From Gracilaria domingensis (Eukaryota; Rhodophyta; Florideophyceae; Gracilariales; Gracilariaceae): 64,000 nt of DNA. Below the pieces are notes generated by a model. That model did no database searches and was not told the origin of the DNA. It saw only the letters and a program-made list of their open reading frames with translations. The number at the start of each line of letters is the position of its first letter. Within the stretch, counting starts at the first letter, position 1. Shown here piece after piece: positions 20,034-29,131 of this stretch. The position numbers and the translations under genes were made by a program. The DNA lies in contig VCMS01000084.1 in the NCBI GenBank assembly GCA_022539475.1, positions 62,001 through 126,000 on the forward strand. The letters are read 5' to 3'.

Positions 20034-20499
20034 TTCTGCTTCTGTTGCTCCATCTGCTTCCTCCTCTGCCGGGCCGAGAATCACTGAAACCCCTTTTGCA
20101 TCCATTAAGCCAGTAGTCTCTGTTTCTGTGGACAGCACGATAGAACCTACTCCAGCAGTATTTATGACGCCAATGGTCTCTCCTGATGTAGAAATCACGA
20201 TGCCTCCTACTCCTATGGTATCCATGACACCGACGGTTACTACTTTCCCAGACACTCCCACGGTCTCTCGTTTCGCGGACACCACGATGACTGCCACTCT
20301 TACGGCATCCATCACGCCAACAGTCTCTGCTTCTGGTGCTGTAAGCGGGGCGGGCACCGGCTTCATATCAAGCGTTGGTGACGGCTCAGTGGTGATAGGT
20401 GGCATTGCCCCTGGGAGCGGTGCGGTGTTTGGTGGAGACGGTACCACCGCCTCGTTCATCGGAACCGCAGAGGGCACTGGTATCGGTGGTGGTCGTTAG
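19972..20499 (+). CDS. Ser/Thr/Pro/Val-rich open frame inside the small LTR-type element
   Basis: The frame reads a mucin-like series of imperfect repeats (FMTPMVSP, SMTPTVTT, SITPTVSA) of about 20-25 residues, then a Gly-rich tail. The upstream end lies in the left LTR-like repeat and the initiator is uncertain. It could be a captured host cell-wall-type sequence or chance coding. No retroelement domain is present. Confidence 0.3.
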   Translation: MSRPSPPSEKVRLHSSISSLHSASVAPSASSSAGPRITETPFASIKPVVSVSVDSTIEPTPAVFMTPMVSPDVEITMPPTPMVSMTPTVTTFPDTPTVSRFADTTMTATLTASITPTVSASGAVSGAGTGFISSVGDGSVVIGGIAPGSGAVFGGDGTTASFIGTAEGTGIGGGR

Positions 20500-21365
20500 A
20501 ATGGATTCTCCACAGCTTTGCAAACGAATGATTTTGTATGAGTGCGGAATTCATTTCCGAGCATTTTGCGCAGACAAGGGAAGTACCCCTGGGGTACGCG
20601 CCATGCTTAACCGTTCTGAATCAAATCTGACAAAAATTGGGCGACGCGACGAAACACGGGTTTGGAACCGCTCCCACAGCCGTCTTCTTTGAGCAATTAT
20701 TACGTTCAGTAGCTCAAACAAAAGCTTATACTCTGTGCTTTACAATCACAGAAAAAGAGCGCTGAAGAACGACGGCAGCAAATGTAGTAAGAAGAACAAA
20801 GCACCGTCCAAAACGTAAGTGTTCTGGCCTATGTACCAAATGTGTCGCGCGTGCCATGCGCACTTGACATCATAAAAACACTAGATCTAGCCAATCACAA
20901 CGCAGCACGTACCCTCAGACATCAAACCCGACAGTGCAGTCAATCGTTTCTTCGTCGTTGGCCTCGCGCTCTGTAGCCTGATCCGCCCCCTCTTAACCGG
21001 CCACGAAGACCTTCTCAGCTACTGCCTCATATGTTTTTGACACTTGTGGAGTAGTATGAAAGCTATTGGTTTCTCCTAAGCCTCACAAATCCTTGAGACA
21101 AATTGGCTCAATAGTTTCGGAGCAAGAAGATGTAGCTCCGTTCAAGGCCTTGTTCTGATGTGTCAGAAGTCTGTAATTGAGTCAAAAGGGCATTTTTTTG
21201 AAACGACACATTTGAGTCATTCGAACAGTTTTGATGTAGAACTGTTACATTTGGCAAGTTGACGAGAGCGCGTTGCGCTAGCGTTGGGAGCAGCCATCGA
21301 CTATGGCCTAGATAGGCGCAGTCAGAAGGCAATCGTAAATGGTAATCAAAGCCGCTCATCAAGCT

Positions 21366-21584
21366 TGTATATAACACAGAAGACAGCCTACAAGCCATCG
21401 TGACGCTTGATCACCGTCCGAGGCTTGTAGCTCACGTGCTGCGAGCCAGCACAAGACAGTAGACAGCTTGTAGGATAGTCGTAGATATCTCTAGACTTCT
21501 ACACGATCTGTATGAAAGGAGCGTGTGCCTGCCTTTCCCTCCATCGGAGAAGGCCAGACTTCACTCAACCATCATAGTGTTACA
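21366..21584 (+). repeat. Right LTR-like direct repeat
   Basis: Direct copy of 19817-20033. Confidence 0.65.
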
Positions 21585-21869
21585 TTGTATCTTCCTCCCG
21601 CAGCTCCTTCTCATTCACTCGCGCTCACGCCAACTGGAAATGAAGCATGGCTTAATTAACGTGTCGCGCAACAAGGCGCGCTCCGCAACATGATATGTTA
21701 CGTCCGGAGCAGGAAGATGTGCTGGAGCTCGAAGCGATGGTCACTCCGCAGCTGTACAGAAAGGCTGCGCCTCAGCTTCTGCAGCGCTCACTGAGCGAGT
21801 TCCCTCAGCGTATCTTTCCAAGTGACATCAAGCCGGATCAAAAGCGCGCCGTCGCGAGCGTCCGTCAAC

Positions 21870-22385
21870 ATGAACGTCGCAAAATCATTGGTCATCTTTG
21901 CGATGGCTTTCTGCATGGCCGCCGACGCCACCATCAACTCAGAAGGACCGCAGCGCCGCGTTGGGGTATCGCAAGCAAATCGGCACTGCTGAACTTGTGG
22001 GCGCGGTGGTGCGGGCCGAGCCAAACATGCCATTCCTATCCGCCGTTCAGTACGGCTACGAAAGCGTTGCTACGAAAGCGTTTCCATTTCGGACGCCGCG
22101 CAAGACATTGACCAAGTGCTAGGTCGGCTGAGCGAGTCCGTCTCCCTGCATTCGGCGTGCGCGTCCGTCGAGGCCGGCATCTCGTTTTGTTCGGAGCCGT
22201 TGGCGGGCAATGCCGACTGCCTCGTTGAACTGGTTTCTGCTCGGCGTGGTGGAGGCCATCGACGAGCGCGTATTCGAGTGCGATTCGAACAGCAACTGAT
22301 GAGCAATGGTCATTTGGTGCGCTGGCCTACTACGACACGCCCCCCACGTGCACACCAACGCGCACCCATTCTGCACAGGTTTTGA
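21870..22385 (+). pseudogene. Decayed secreted-protein gene
   Basis: ATG 21870 begins a good signal peptide (MNVAKSLVIFAMAFCMAADA), but the frame closes after 40 codons. Neighbouring frames continue with protein-like segments (IGTAELVGAVVRAEPN; DIDQVLGRLSESVSLHSAC; AGISFCSEPLAGNADCL). At least two frame changes are needed to read through, so I call it a pseudogene, although unrecognised introns are possible. No family is recognised. Confidence 0.35.
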
Positions 22386-22394
22386 AAACAACGC

Positions 22395-23178
22395 TAAACT
22401 ATTTCAGTCGAAGCACGTCTCGTCGCAACGGCACGAACGCGGCGCGCCCGTCGCCCTCGGCCGCGCACCGGTCGAACCGCGCGCTGGCGCCCGCGGCTAT
22501 TAGCCGCGGCGCCAATCGCGAAGCACAAGCCGTGCCCGGCGCGTGCGGCCGGGTGGTCGCCGTGGCGGCGCGCGGCGTGGTGCGCGTCGCCGCCGCCACG
22601 CAGCGGCGCGCCGAGCGCGCGCAGCAACTGCGCGGGCGGCGCCGAAGTAGACGCCCAGAAGCCGCAGCGACAGCGCGGCCAGCGCGGTGGCGCCGAGCAC
22701 GACGGCGCGGCGGCGCGGCGCGTTCTTCTTCGGCGGTGCGCGTTCGACCGCCGCGCTTCGCGACGCTTCTTCGGCTTTCGAACGGTACAGCGCGGATTCC
22801 GCGCTGTAATGCGAATGGAATTGTATCGGCAATTACAAACTACTCCCGTCGCAGCTCAATTCAGGTGCACCACGTGGCCAGCGCGCACACGCGTTCGGCG
22901 CAGTGCTGCGCGCACGCCACCAACCAACGCGTCGCGCGCGTTGCACTCGTGCGCGCACGCCACCAACCAACGCGTCGCGCGCGTTGCACTCGTGCGCGCA
23001 CGCGTCGAACTGCGCGTTGCCGCACACGCCGCCGGTCGCTACGCGGCTGCGATTGCGTACGCTCGTGGCCACAGCTGCCCATCCGCTCTGTAATGCGCTC
23101 GCCTCCTGCTTACACTATTCGAAGCCTTTGCAATTACAAACTCCTCTTTGTTCTCGTTAATTCTAGTTGCTCTAGTCA
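22395..23178. repeat. GC-rich repeat, copy A
   Basis: This is a diverged copy of 29480-30480 in the same orientation. Shared landmarks in order are CGCGTTCGACCGC.GCGCTT, GCGCTGTAATGCG, CAATTACAAACTACTC, GCACACGCG..., GCGTCGAACTGCGC, CTGCCCATC.GC.CTGTAATGCGC, and a second CAATTACAAACT. On the minus strand both copies keep one frame across part of the repeat (EEA..SAAVERAP.KK), which hints at an ancestral coding sequence. In copy A this frame has no ATG but continues into a membrane-span-like stretch (RAVVLGATALAALSLRLL). Confidence 0.7.
22908..22993. repeat. Exact tandem duplication, 2 x 43 bp
   Basis: The 43-bp unit starting GCGCGCACGCCACCAACCAA occurs twice head to tail without difference, followed by a partial third unit. 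It lies inside GC-rich repeat copy A and is absent from copy B, so it arose after the copies separated. Confidence 0.85.
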
Positions 23179-23257
23179 TGCAAAATATGTGCATCTGTTT
23201 GAAACTCGCGTTCACCTTCTGAGTTTCAGACTCCAGTCACGGAGCAAGCCGCCTCTG

Positions 23258-23878
23258 CTAGTAAAGACACCCAACGCAGCAGGAGAGAGAACGTGGGTTG
23301 GGTGCCGACTGTATCTCCAGGTAAGAGCACGCCCTACAGCAAGAGCCAAACGGGTTTCCAATTCTCTTTTTGTAACACAACGTCGGAGCCGCATCACCGA
23401 CCGTCGACAGCCACGGTACGGGATAAGGGCACTGCTCTTCGAGGCAAGCGTGTCCCAGGCATTCCTTCGGGTACAACGCTCGATGTCGCGCACGAAATGC
23501 ATAGCTTTGATTGTCGTATTCCACCTTCAACAACAGCACGTCATTACCGCCTTCGTCCGACGGGAAAATGTCCATTTCCTCATTTCGGCATTCGAAAACA
23601 TGCCCGGTCTTCGTGGTGCACGTGTTGGACTCGCACGTGAGTATGAAGCTCTTCGGCAGCGGGCCCAGCGGAGGTGACGGTATCCTCTGTTCCACCAGAG
23701 AAATGAACTGCTCCAGGTCAAAGTGTTGCGGCGCGTGCCCTGCACTTTGCATCACAGAGACGCCTGTCAGGATTGCATGCTTCGACGTGGGCGTCAAGGA
23801 GGACGAAGCGGTGGCCAGCTGCATGAGGAAAAGAGCCAGCATGGCAACCCATATCGAGCGAAGGGAGTCGCGAAGCAT
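23258..23878 (-). CDS. Secreted protein with C-terminal GNPFGSCC motif (206 aa)
   Basis: The signal peptide (about 1-25, core WVAMLALFLMQLA) is followed by an N-terminal region of low conservation. A domain then opens LTCESNTCT...VFECRNEEMD and continues through VLLLKVEYDNQSYAFRARHR. The end is CYKKRIGNPFGSCCRACSYL plus a further Cys pair. The first and last blocks align with the 17889-18413 product, so they are members of one secreted family. The start is set at ATG 23878, 88 bp downstream of a TATA box; the open frame upstream of it runs through the promoter. Function unknown. Confidence 0.75.
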   Translation of the reverse strand: MLRDSLRSIWVAMLALFLMQLATASSSLTPTSKHAILTGVSVMQSAGHAPQHFDLEQFISLVEQRIPSPPLGPLPKSFILTCESNTCTTKTGHVFECRNEEMDIFPSDEGGNDVLLLKVEYDNQSYAFRARHRALYPKECLGHACLEEQCPYPVPWLSTVGDAAPTLCYKKRIGNPFGSCCRACSYLEIQSAPNPRSLSCCVGCLY

Positions 23879-23959
23879 GGTACTCTGAAATCGATTGAGC
23901 GCGGACGGAGGCGTGCGGAACACACACCTCTCGGGAGTTGTGTGCAGTCGCTTTGACTC

Positions 23960-23966
23960 TTTTATA
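23960..23966 (-). promoter_or_regulatory. TATA box of the 23.3-23.9 kb gene
   Basis: Minus-strand TATAAAA (context CCTATAAAAGAG), 88 bp upstream of the ATG at 23878. Confidence 0.65.
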
Positions 23967-24569
23967 GGTGTAACGAAGGTGAACAGCAAACGAACAGCCT
24001 GTAACGCAATTGGCATGCATCTCTGCAGCTGTCATTTTGCGGGCAGAACGCCAGCGAGAGCTACCACAGTGCTCCTCTTCTTGCATGATTCCTATGCCCT
24101 TCAAAGGGAATATGTGTGTGACGTCCAAATCTGGACACGGGCCTGAGGAATCCACGTGGAAGAAGAACGCTGAGTTGGCGCTGAGAGTTGGTGATCGAGC
24201 TGGATTGTTGTCCGAATGCACGAATGGACAGACCAGCGATGATCTCGTCCAAAGTTACGAAGATATCTTGCGATGGATCAGCATTGTTGATTGTTTCATT
24301 CTCACCCGTTGCGCTTGATTGGGCCACTTGTAGAGCTCCACGTTGTCAGATGTGTATCTCGCCTGTTGAGATTGCGGCCTTGAATTTCTATTGGCTCGGA
24401 GTTGTCGCTGTCCTATTCGAAGGGCGAAAGGGCGTCATCAAGAGCAGTGTGCGCCAGAGCTGCACACCCACCGGAACTCCTTGCCTCTCCAACCTAATCT
24501 CCTTTGGCTCGCATCCAAGCTTCACTCGAAAGCGGATCGATCCCAGCCGCATCGCAGTTCCTTTGGACT
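23967..24569. promoter_or_regulatory. Spacer upstream of the NB-ARC/WD40 gene
   Basis: About 600 bp between divergent genes: the secreted protein on the left strand and the NLR-like gene on the right. I see no TATA box for the NLR-like gene. Confidence 0.35.
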
Positions 24570-27500
24570 ATGGAAGTTGTTGCAACGGTAGCGGCCGGCA
24601 CGGAGGCCGGGCTTGCCCTGGTGGAAACGCTGGAGAAGTTTGTGAACAGAGTGTACCAACGCAAGGACCTTGTTCAAGATAATAAGAACAAGCTTGAATG
24701 GCTAAAAGAAAACAATGCTCATGCGCAAGCTGTTGTCCGCGGGCTGCTCTTGCAACATCTCTCAGCAATGGACTTTGTAACGCGTGAGAAATTGCGAAGG
24801 ATTGAGAAGCTACTGAACAACGACCTTATCACTCTCAACTCATGGCAGAAACAAATCGACCAAGCCAACGCTACAGACCGGGTCAGACGTATGAACGAGG
24901 TCCTGGAAGAGAGTAAAAAGAACCTGGAGGAAGTGGCCGACTTCCTGCATGGCACCGTATCTCCAATGCTTCGAGAGCCGCCACCAAATCTGCGTGATAA
25001 TGTTTACAAACCCCGTAATACTGTTCCACCGAACCCACCTCGCCTCACCCTAGATTATGACACAACGGCAACGTGCGAAGGCCAATTGAAAGCTGCTATT
25101 CTAAACCAAACAGCAAGCCAGATAGTCGCCGTGCTTGCTACCGGGAAAGGTGGTGTGGGCAAAACATGCGCGTTGCGAGGCCTTGCACAATGCTCTGAAA
25201 TCACGAATGAGTTTGATGGAGGAGTCCTGTATATTCAGCTTGGAAACGACGCCAGTTTGGCAGACCTTCAAGAAGGCATTGCTGATATCGTGGAACGTAC
25301 AAGTGGTTCCAGTTTGGCGAAAGAAATCAGATTTGCTCAGACGATTCAGGAGGCCTCCAAAAAGGCCTCAGATTGGTTCGCTGATCACAAGTGTTTGTTT
25401 CTTGTTGATGATATATGGATGGTGAACGATATTGACTCTGATGTGTTCAACATCCTTGGGGCAATGGTGAACAAAGGCAGCCGACTTGTTTACACTACCA
25501 GAGACAGAAGGTTCGTAGGTGATACAGACGAGAAAATTGAGTTCACAGAGAAGGAGACGCGTGGCGACTTGGCACGGCGAATGTTGATGAGACATGCTGA
25601 TTTCGAAGCCGATGCTGAGCTGGACGACAAGAACAGGAGCGCACTCGAATCCATTCTTGACAAGTGCCAGGGACTTCCACTTGGGTTTGGAATTGCTGGA
25701 CGTGCAGTGCATAGGAATAGGAATCGTTTCCCGAACCGGGAACAGGACGCTTGGTCAGAGTTTTGTGACGATTTGTGGTCGCATAAGGAGGGATTGCTTA
25801 AGTACTCAGCGGGACAGTATGGTGAATTGTCAAGGCTCGTGGATGTATCTTTGCAGGTTCTGGAGAAACACAGTGGAGAAAAAAGGTTTAGTGAACGGTT
25901 TCGGGCGTTTTGTGTTCTCCAAAAGCAGCAATCTGTTCCCATTCGCATGCTGCAGAAGCTGTGGAGTTTGGAAAGCTTGGAGGATGCTAAATCGATCGCG
26001 GAATCATTTGCCGATGCTTCAGTCATTCAGATGACGGGAGATTCTGTGCACCTGCACGATTTGATTTTAGATGTTGCTGTTCATGAAGCTGCGAAGAGGT
26101 ACGAAACTCAGAAAATCTTTCAGACACTCATTCACAACTACCTGCCACTTGATGACAGGAAGCGCACAATGGATATGTCAGTATCAGATGTGACGGGTGG
26201 ACAGAACAAATATATCCAAAGTACAGCAGGAAATCACTTGGTGAGGTCCACAGAATCGGAGCATGTATTGGATAGAAGAAACACGATGACAGTTGCATGC
26301 GAGTCGGACACCAGCAATTCGTTCGTGTTTCGGGGGTGGTGGAACTGTGAAGATGATGGATATATTTGCAAGAATCTGTGTAGAATACTTCGGAGTGCGG
26401 GATACATCGACGAACTGCTGTGGCTGTTGTCACAGCCACAGTGGATTGCAAGTCGTCTCGTGGGAGGAGGAATCTACGATGTGGAACAAGATCTAAAGCA
26501 TGGTAAAGCGATCGCAAGCGACCAGTCAGGCAGATACTCGAGTCACGAAGAGCATCTGGAAATGATTGGGAAGGCATCGCGAATGAGCTGTGTTTATGTT
26601 GCCAAGAACCCGGGTGAAGTTTGGTTCCAACTGCATGGTCGCCTACTGTGGCATGCGACGCAATGTGAGAAGACGAGGGAGTTTGTGGAGAAAATTGAAC
26701 AGTGTGCACCGAGACCATGGGCAAAAGCATCTTTGGGGCTTTTGCAGCAAGCAGGAGGCGCTGGGATACAGATTATAAACAGCCCCGGACTTGTGCGCTG
26801 CATTAGTGTGGAGCAAGAAGAAATCTGGGTTTTCTGGAAGACAGCAGAGTCTATGGGCATTGGACGATATAACGAAAACACTGGTGATTTCAAAACACGA
26901 GAATGTGTGATTGAACATGGACAAGAAAACTTGGTGGTAGAGATGAAGTGCAGTGCTTTTCTGTCAGAAAGCAAAAGCTTGGCGACGGCGCACGGGCTGG
27001 GGACGATAGTATTATGGAACAGAGCAACCGGCAGAGTACAGAATGTTGTACAGTGCAAAGGATTTGATACACGTGAAGAGTCGCTGCCTTCTCCAAGATG
27101 GTACGGTGGGTATGGCGAACTTTGTGGCGCACTGAGGCGCTGTTTTGGATGGAGGGGAGAAATTGAAGGGAGTGAAGAGAAGAAAGGAGGCGTACAAGGT
27201 CAGGAAGGAGAGAGATTTATCTCGTTCTGCTGCGGCGGGACTAGACTGGCTTCTGAGGCTTCAGATCACAGGATTCGAATTTGGAACACGCAAAATGGTG
27301 AACTTGTTGGACAGCCGCTGGAAGGTCACACCAAAAAAGTGGAGTGTGTTGCAATGAGCTTGGATGGGAGTCGCGCTGTTTCCGGGTCCTGGGACAAGAC
27401 TGTGAGGTTGTGGGATGTTATGAATGGGAAGGCAATCGCGCAGCCGCTGGAAGGTCACACTCATTGCGTGTTGTGTGTGGCAATGAGCAGTGATGGAAGT

Positions 27501-28553
27501 CGCGCTGTGTCAGGGTCCTTGGACAAGACAGTGAGGGTGTGGGACATGTTGAATGGGAAAGCAATCGGTCAGCCGCTGGAAGGTCACACCAGTTGGGTGG
27601 ATTGTATGGCAATGAGTGGGGATGGAAGACGCGCTGTGTCAGGGTCCTTGGACAGGACAGTGAGCGTGTGGGACGTGATGAATGGGAAGTCAATCGGGCA
27701 GCCGCTGGTAGGTCACACGGATTTTGTGAAGTGTGTGTCAATGAGAGGGGATGGAAGTTGCGCTGTGTCCGGGTCCAACGACAGGACGGTGAGGGTTTGG
27801 GACGTGTTGAATGGGAACGCAATCGGGGAGCCGCTGGGGGGTCACACTAGTTTGGGGAATTGTGTTGCAATAAGCGGGGATGGGAGTCGCGCTGTGTCAG
27901 GGTCCAGCGACAGGACAGTGACGGTGTGGGACGTTTTGAATGGGAAGGCAATCGGGCAGCCACTGGAAGGTCACACCGATTGGGTGTTTTGTGTGGCAAT
28001 GAGCGGTGATGGCAGTCGCGCTGTGTCAGGGTCCAACGACAGGACAGTGAGGGTGTGGGACGTTTTGAGTGAGAAGGCAATCGGGCAGCCGCTGGAAGAT
28101 CACACCAATTGCGTGTTCTGTGTGGCAATGAGCGTGGATGGAAGTCGCGCTGTGTCAGGGTCCTTGGACATGACAGTGAGGGTGTGGGACGCAGTGAACG
28201 GAAAGGCGCTTGGGGCACCGCTTTTTCACAGTTATCCAGTAATTCGTGTTGCCGTGGATGCGCAATGTTCTCAGATCGTGTCGTTTGAAAGCGCTGGCCT
28301 GGGAAATCTGTGGGATGTGACCGCTGGAGAGTGTGTGCTCACGTCCGATGACGCGTCCTGGCAGTCCACCGTTGATGCGCTCTCTCTTTCATGGTCTCAG
28401 TATCAATGGAGGCCGCAATCGCGTGAGGTGTGCGACAGCTCCAACAATAGCTCGAGGGTTATACTGGCCACATGCGACACAGCGGTGCAAACCCTAGCGG
28501 GTGACGACATATTCTGGTCGGGGCATTTTCGCACTTGCAGGATTATGCGATAG
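24570..28553 (+). CDS. NLR-like protein: helical N-domain, NB-ARC, near-identical WD40 repeats (1327 aa)
   Basis: Residues 1-150 are almost wholly helical with a hydrophobic N-terminus (MEVVATVAAGTEAGLALVE). A linker NTVPPNPPRLTLDYD follows. The NB-ARC shows Walker A GKGGVGKT (192-199), kinase-2 CLFLVDDIW (275-283), RNBS-B GSRLVYTTR (from 303), GLPL (368-371) and an MHD-like LHD (about 495-497). After a winged-helix and helical linker region come WD40 repeats: a few degenerate ones (about 830-915), then seven 43-residue units of very high mutual identity (920-1220), then a degenerate blade and tail. This is the switch layout of STAND/NLR proteins: nucleotide-dependent oligomerisation with a repeat sensor. 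An immune or self-recognition role is inference. The ATG is the first after a closed or non-coding-like stretch; the frame is uninterrupted. Paralogue at 34952. Confidence 0.9.
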   Translation: MEVVATVAAGTEAGLALVETLEKFVNRVYQRKDLVQDNKNKLEWLKENNAHAQAVVRGLLLQHLSAMDFVTREKLRRIEKLLNNDLITLNSWQKQIDQANATDRVRRMNEVLEESKKNLEEVADFLHGTVSPMLREPPPNLRDNVYKPRNTVPPNPPRLTLDYDTTATCEGQLKAAILNQTASQIVAVLATGKGGVGKTCALRGLAQCSEITNEFDGGVLYIQLGNDASLADLQEGIADIVERTSGSSLAKEIRFAQTIQEASKKASDWFADHKCLFLVDDIWMVNDIDSDVFNILGAMVNKGSRLVYTTRDRRFVGDTDEKIEFTEKETRGDLARRMLMRHADFEADAELDDKNRSALESILDKCQGLPLGFGIAGRAVHRNRNRFPNREQDAWSEFCDDLWSHKEGLLKYSAGQYGELSRLVDVSLQVLEKHSGEKRFSERFRAFCVLQKQQSVPIRMLQKLWSLESLEDAKSIAESFADASVIQMTGDSVHLHDLILDVAVHEAAKRYETQKIFQTLIHNYLPLDDRKRTMDMSVSDVTGGQNKYIQSTAGNHLVRSTESEHVLDRRNTMTVACESDTSNSFVFRGWWNCEDDGYICKNLCRILRSAGYIDELLWLLSQPQWIASRLVGGGIYDVEQDLKHGKAIASDQSGRYSSHEEHLEMIGKASRMSCVYVAKNPGEVWFQLHGRLLWHATQCEKTREFVEKIEQCAPRPWAKASLGLLQQAGGAGIQIINSPGLVRCISVEQEEIWVFWKTAESMGIGRYNENTGDFKTRECVIEHGQENLVVEMKCSAFLSESKSLATAHGLGTIVLWNRATGRVQNVVQCKGFDTREESLPSPRWYGGYGELCGALRRCFGWRGEIEGSEEKKGGVQGQEGERFISFCCGGTRLASEASDHRIRIWNTQNGELVGQPLEGHTKKVECVAMSLDGSRAVSGSWDKTVRLWDVMNGKAIAQPLEGHTHCVLCVAMSSDGSRAVSGSLDKTVRVWDMLNGKAIGQPLEGHTSWVDCMAMSGDGRRAVSGSLDRTVSVWDVMNGKSIGQPLVGHTDFVKCVSMRGDGSCAVSGSNDRTVRVWDVLNGNAIGEPLGGHTSLGNCVAISGDGSRAVSGSSDRTVTVWDVLNGKAIGQPLEGHTDWVFCVAMSGDGSRAVSGSNDRTVRVWDVLSEKAIGQPLEDHTNCVFCVAMSVDGSRAVSGSLDMTVRVWDAVNGKALGAPLFHSYPVIRVAVDAQCSQIVSFESAGLGNLWDVTAGECVLTSDDASWQSTVDALSLSWSQYQWRPQSREVCDSSNNSSRVILATCDTAVQTLAGDDIFWSGHFRTCRIMR
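27327..28229 (+). repeat. Seven in-frame 129-bp WD40 units
   Basis: Each unit starts at HT of the GH-T step and encodes 43 residues. Units share SGS.D.TV..WD and NGKAIGQPLEG almost without change. Variation concentrates at unit positions 3, 4, 6, 12, 22, 24 and 27 (for example KK/HC/SW/DF/SL/DW/NC at 3-4, W/L/L/N/S/N/L at 22). These lie where WD40 top-surface residues are found. Confidence 0.95.
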
Positions 28554-28720
28554 CAAGCTGAAAAAGTGCCTGTCTCAAGCCGTTGTTGGCGTTATCGTGA
28601 CTCTCTGTTTTCAGCCGACTGGATCTGTAACAGAACCTGTACCTCGATCGGTGTTAAGACTAGCTGCTTGGACGGCAGTTTTATGCTAAGCTGATAGGCA
28701 AGGAGTGAGCATTGTTACTC

Positions 28721-28891
28721 GTGGCTGCTTTGGCGGAAGCAGATTTGTGGGACGTGGCTGGTGGTGAGTGTGCACTGACATCTCCGCACGCCGTTTGGCG
28801 TGCCACGATCGATGCATTTACGGAAAAGGCAAGTGACACGCAGCGAATGGCAAATGGGTCTGCAATTGAAGAGGTTTGTTGCCATAAATAA
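28721..28891 (+). pseudogene. Orphan tail fragment of an NB-ARC/WD40 paralogue
   Basis: A 57-codon stretch reads ADLWDVAGGECALTS followed by VWRATIDAF and ends IEEVCCHK. This matches the C-terminal tail of the gene just upstream (GNLWDVTAGECVLTS, SWQSTVDAL, REVCDSS) but is clearly diverged from it. It starts about 170 bp after the stop of that gene. It is the leftover 3' end of a second gene copy, or a replaced tail from unequal exchange. Confidence 0.65.
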
Positions 28892-29131
28892 CTTGCGACC
28901 CGCACGACTCACCCTAACGCGTTGCGGTACGCAAAGGTGGCGACAGGCCATGTATAAGAACGTTGGCGTGCGAGTTCACTGCATAATGCTAGGCTGAATC
29001 GTTAGCCTATTTTGTCGCTACATAATTACGCAGCCAGAGCTCGGACGAACGACCATCACACCATGACGCGACAGTTTCGCATTGCATTTGGTAGCTGCTT
29101 CTCCAGTTCTCACTGCTAGGAAGAAACGCAA
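28892..29131. other. Short intergenic stretch
   Basis: Nothing recognised. Confidence 0.4.

Larger units (their letters stand above)
19817..21584 (+). mobile_element. Small non-autonomous LTR-type element (TRIM-like)
   Basis: Two direct repeats of about 217 bp (19817-20033 and 21366-21584), roughly 90% identical by eye, start TGT...AACACAG and end TTACA. They enclose about 1.3 kb. The size and the TG...CA ends are those of LTRs. The interior carries no gag, protease, integrase or reverse transcriptase. It has one Ser/Thr/Pro-rich open frame (about 20.0-20.5 kb). It is a fossil or non-autonomous element; LTR divergence suggests it is not recent. A clean target-site duplication was not found. 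Confidence 0.5.

Noticed and set aside
27327-28229. CRISPR-like or satellite array from regular 129-bp spacing
   Set aside because: The units are in frame and encode WD40 blades of the NB-ARC protein.
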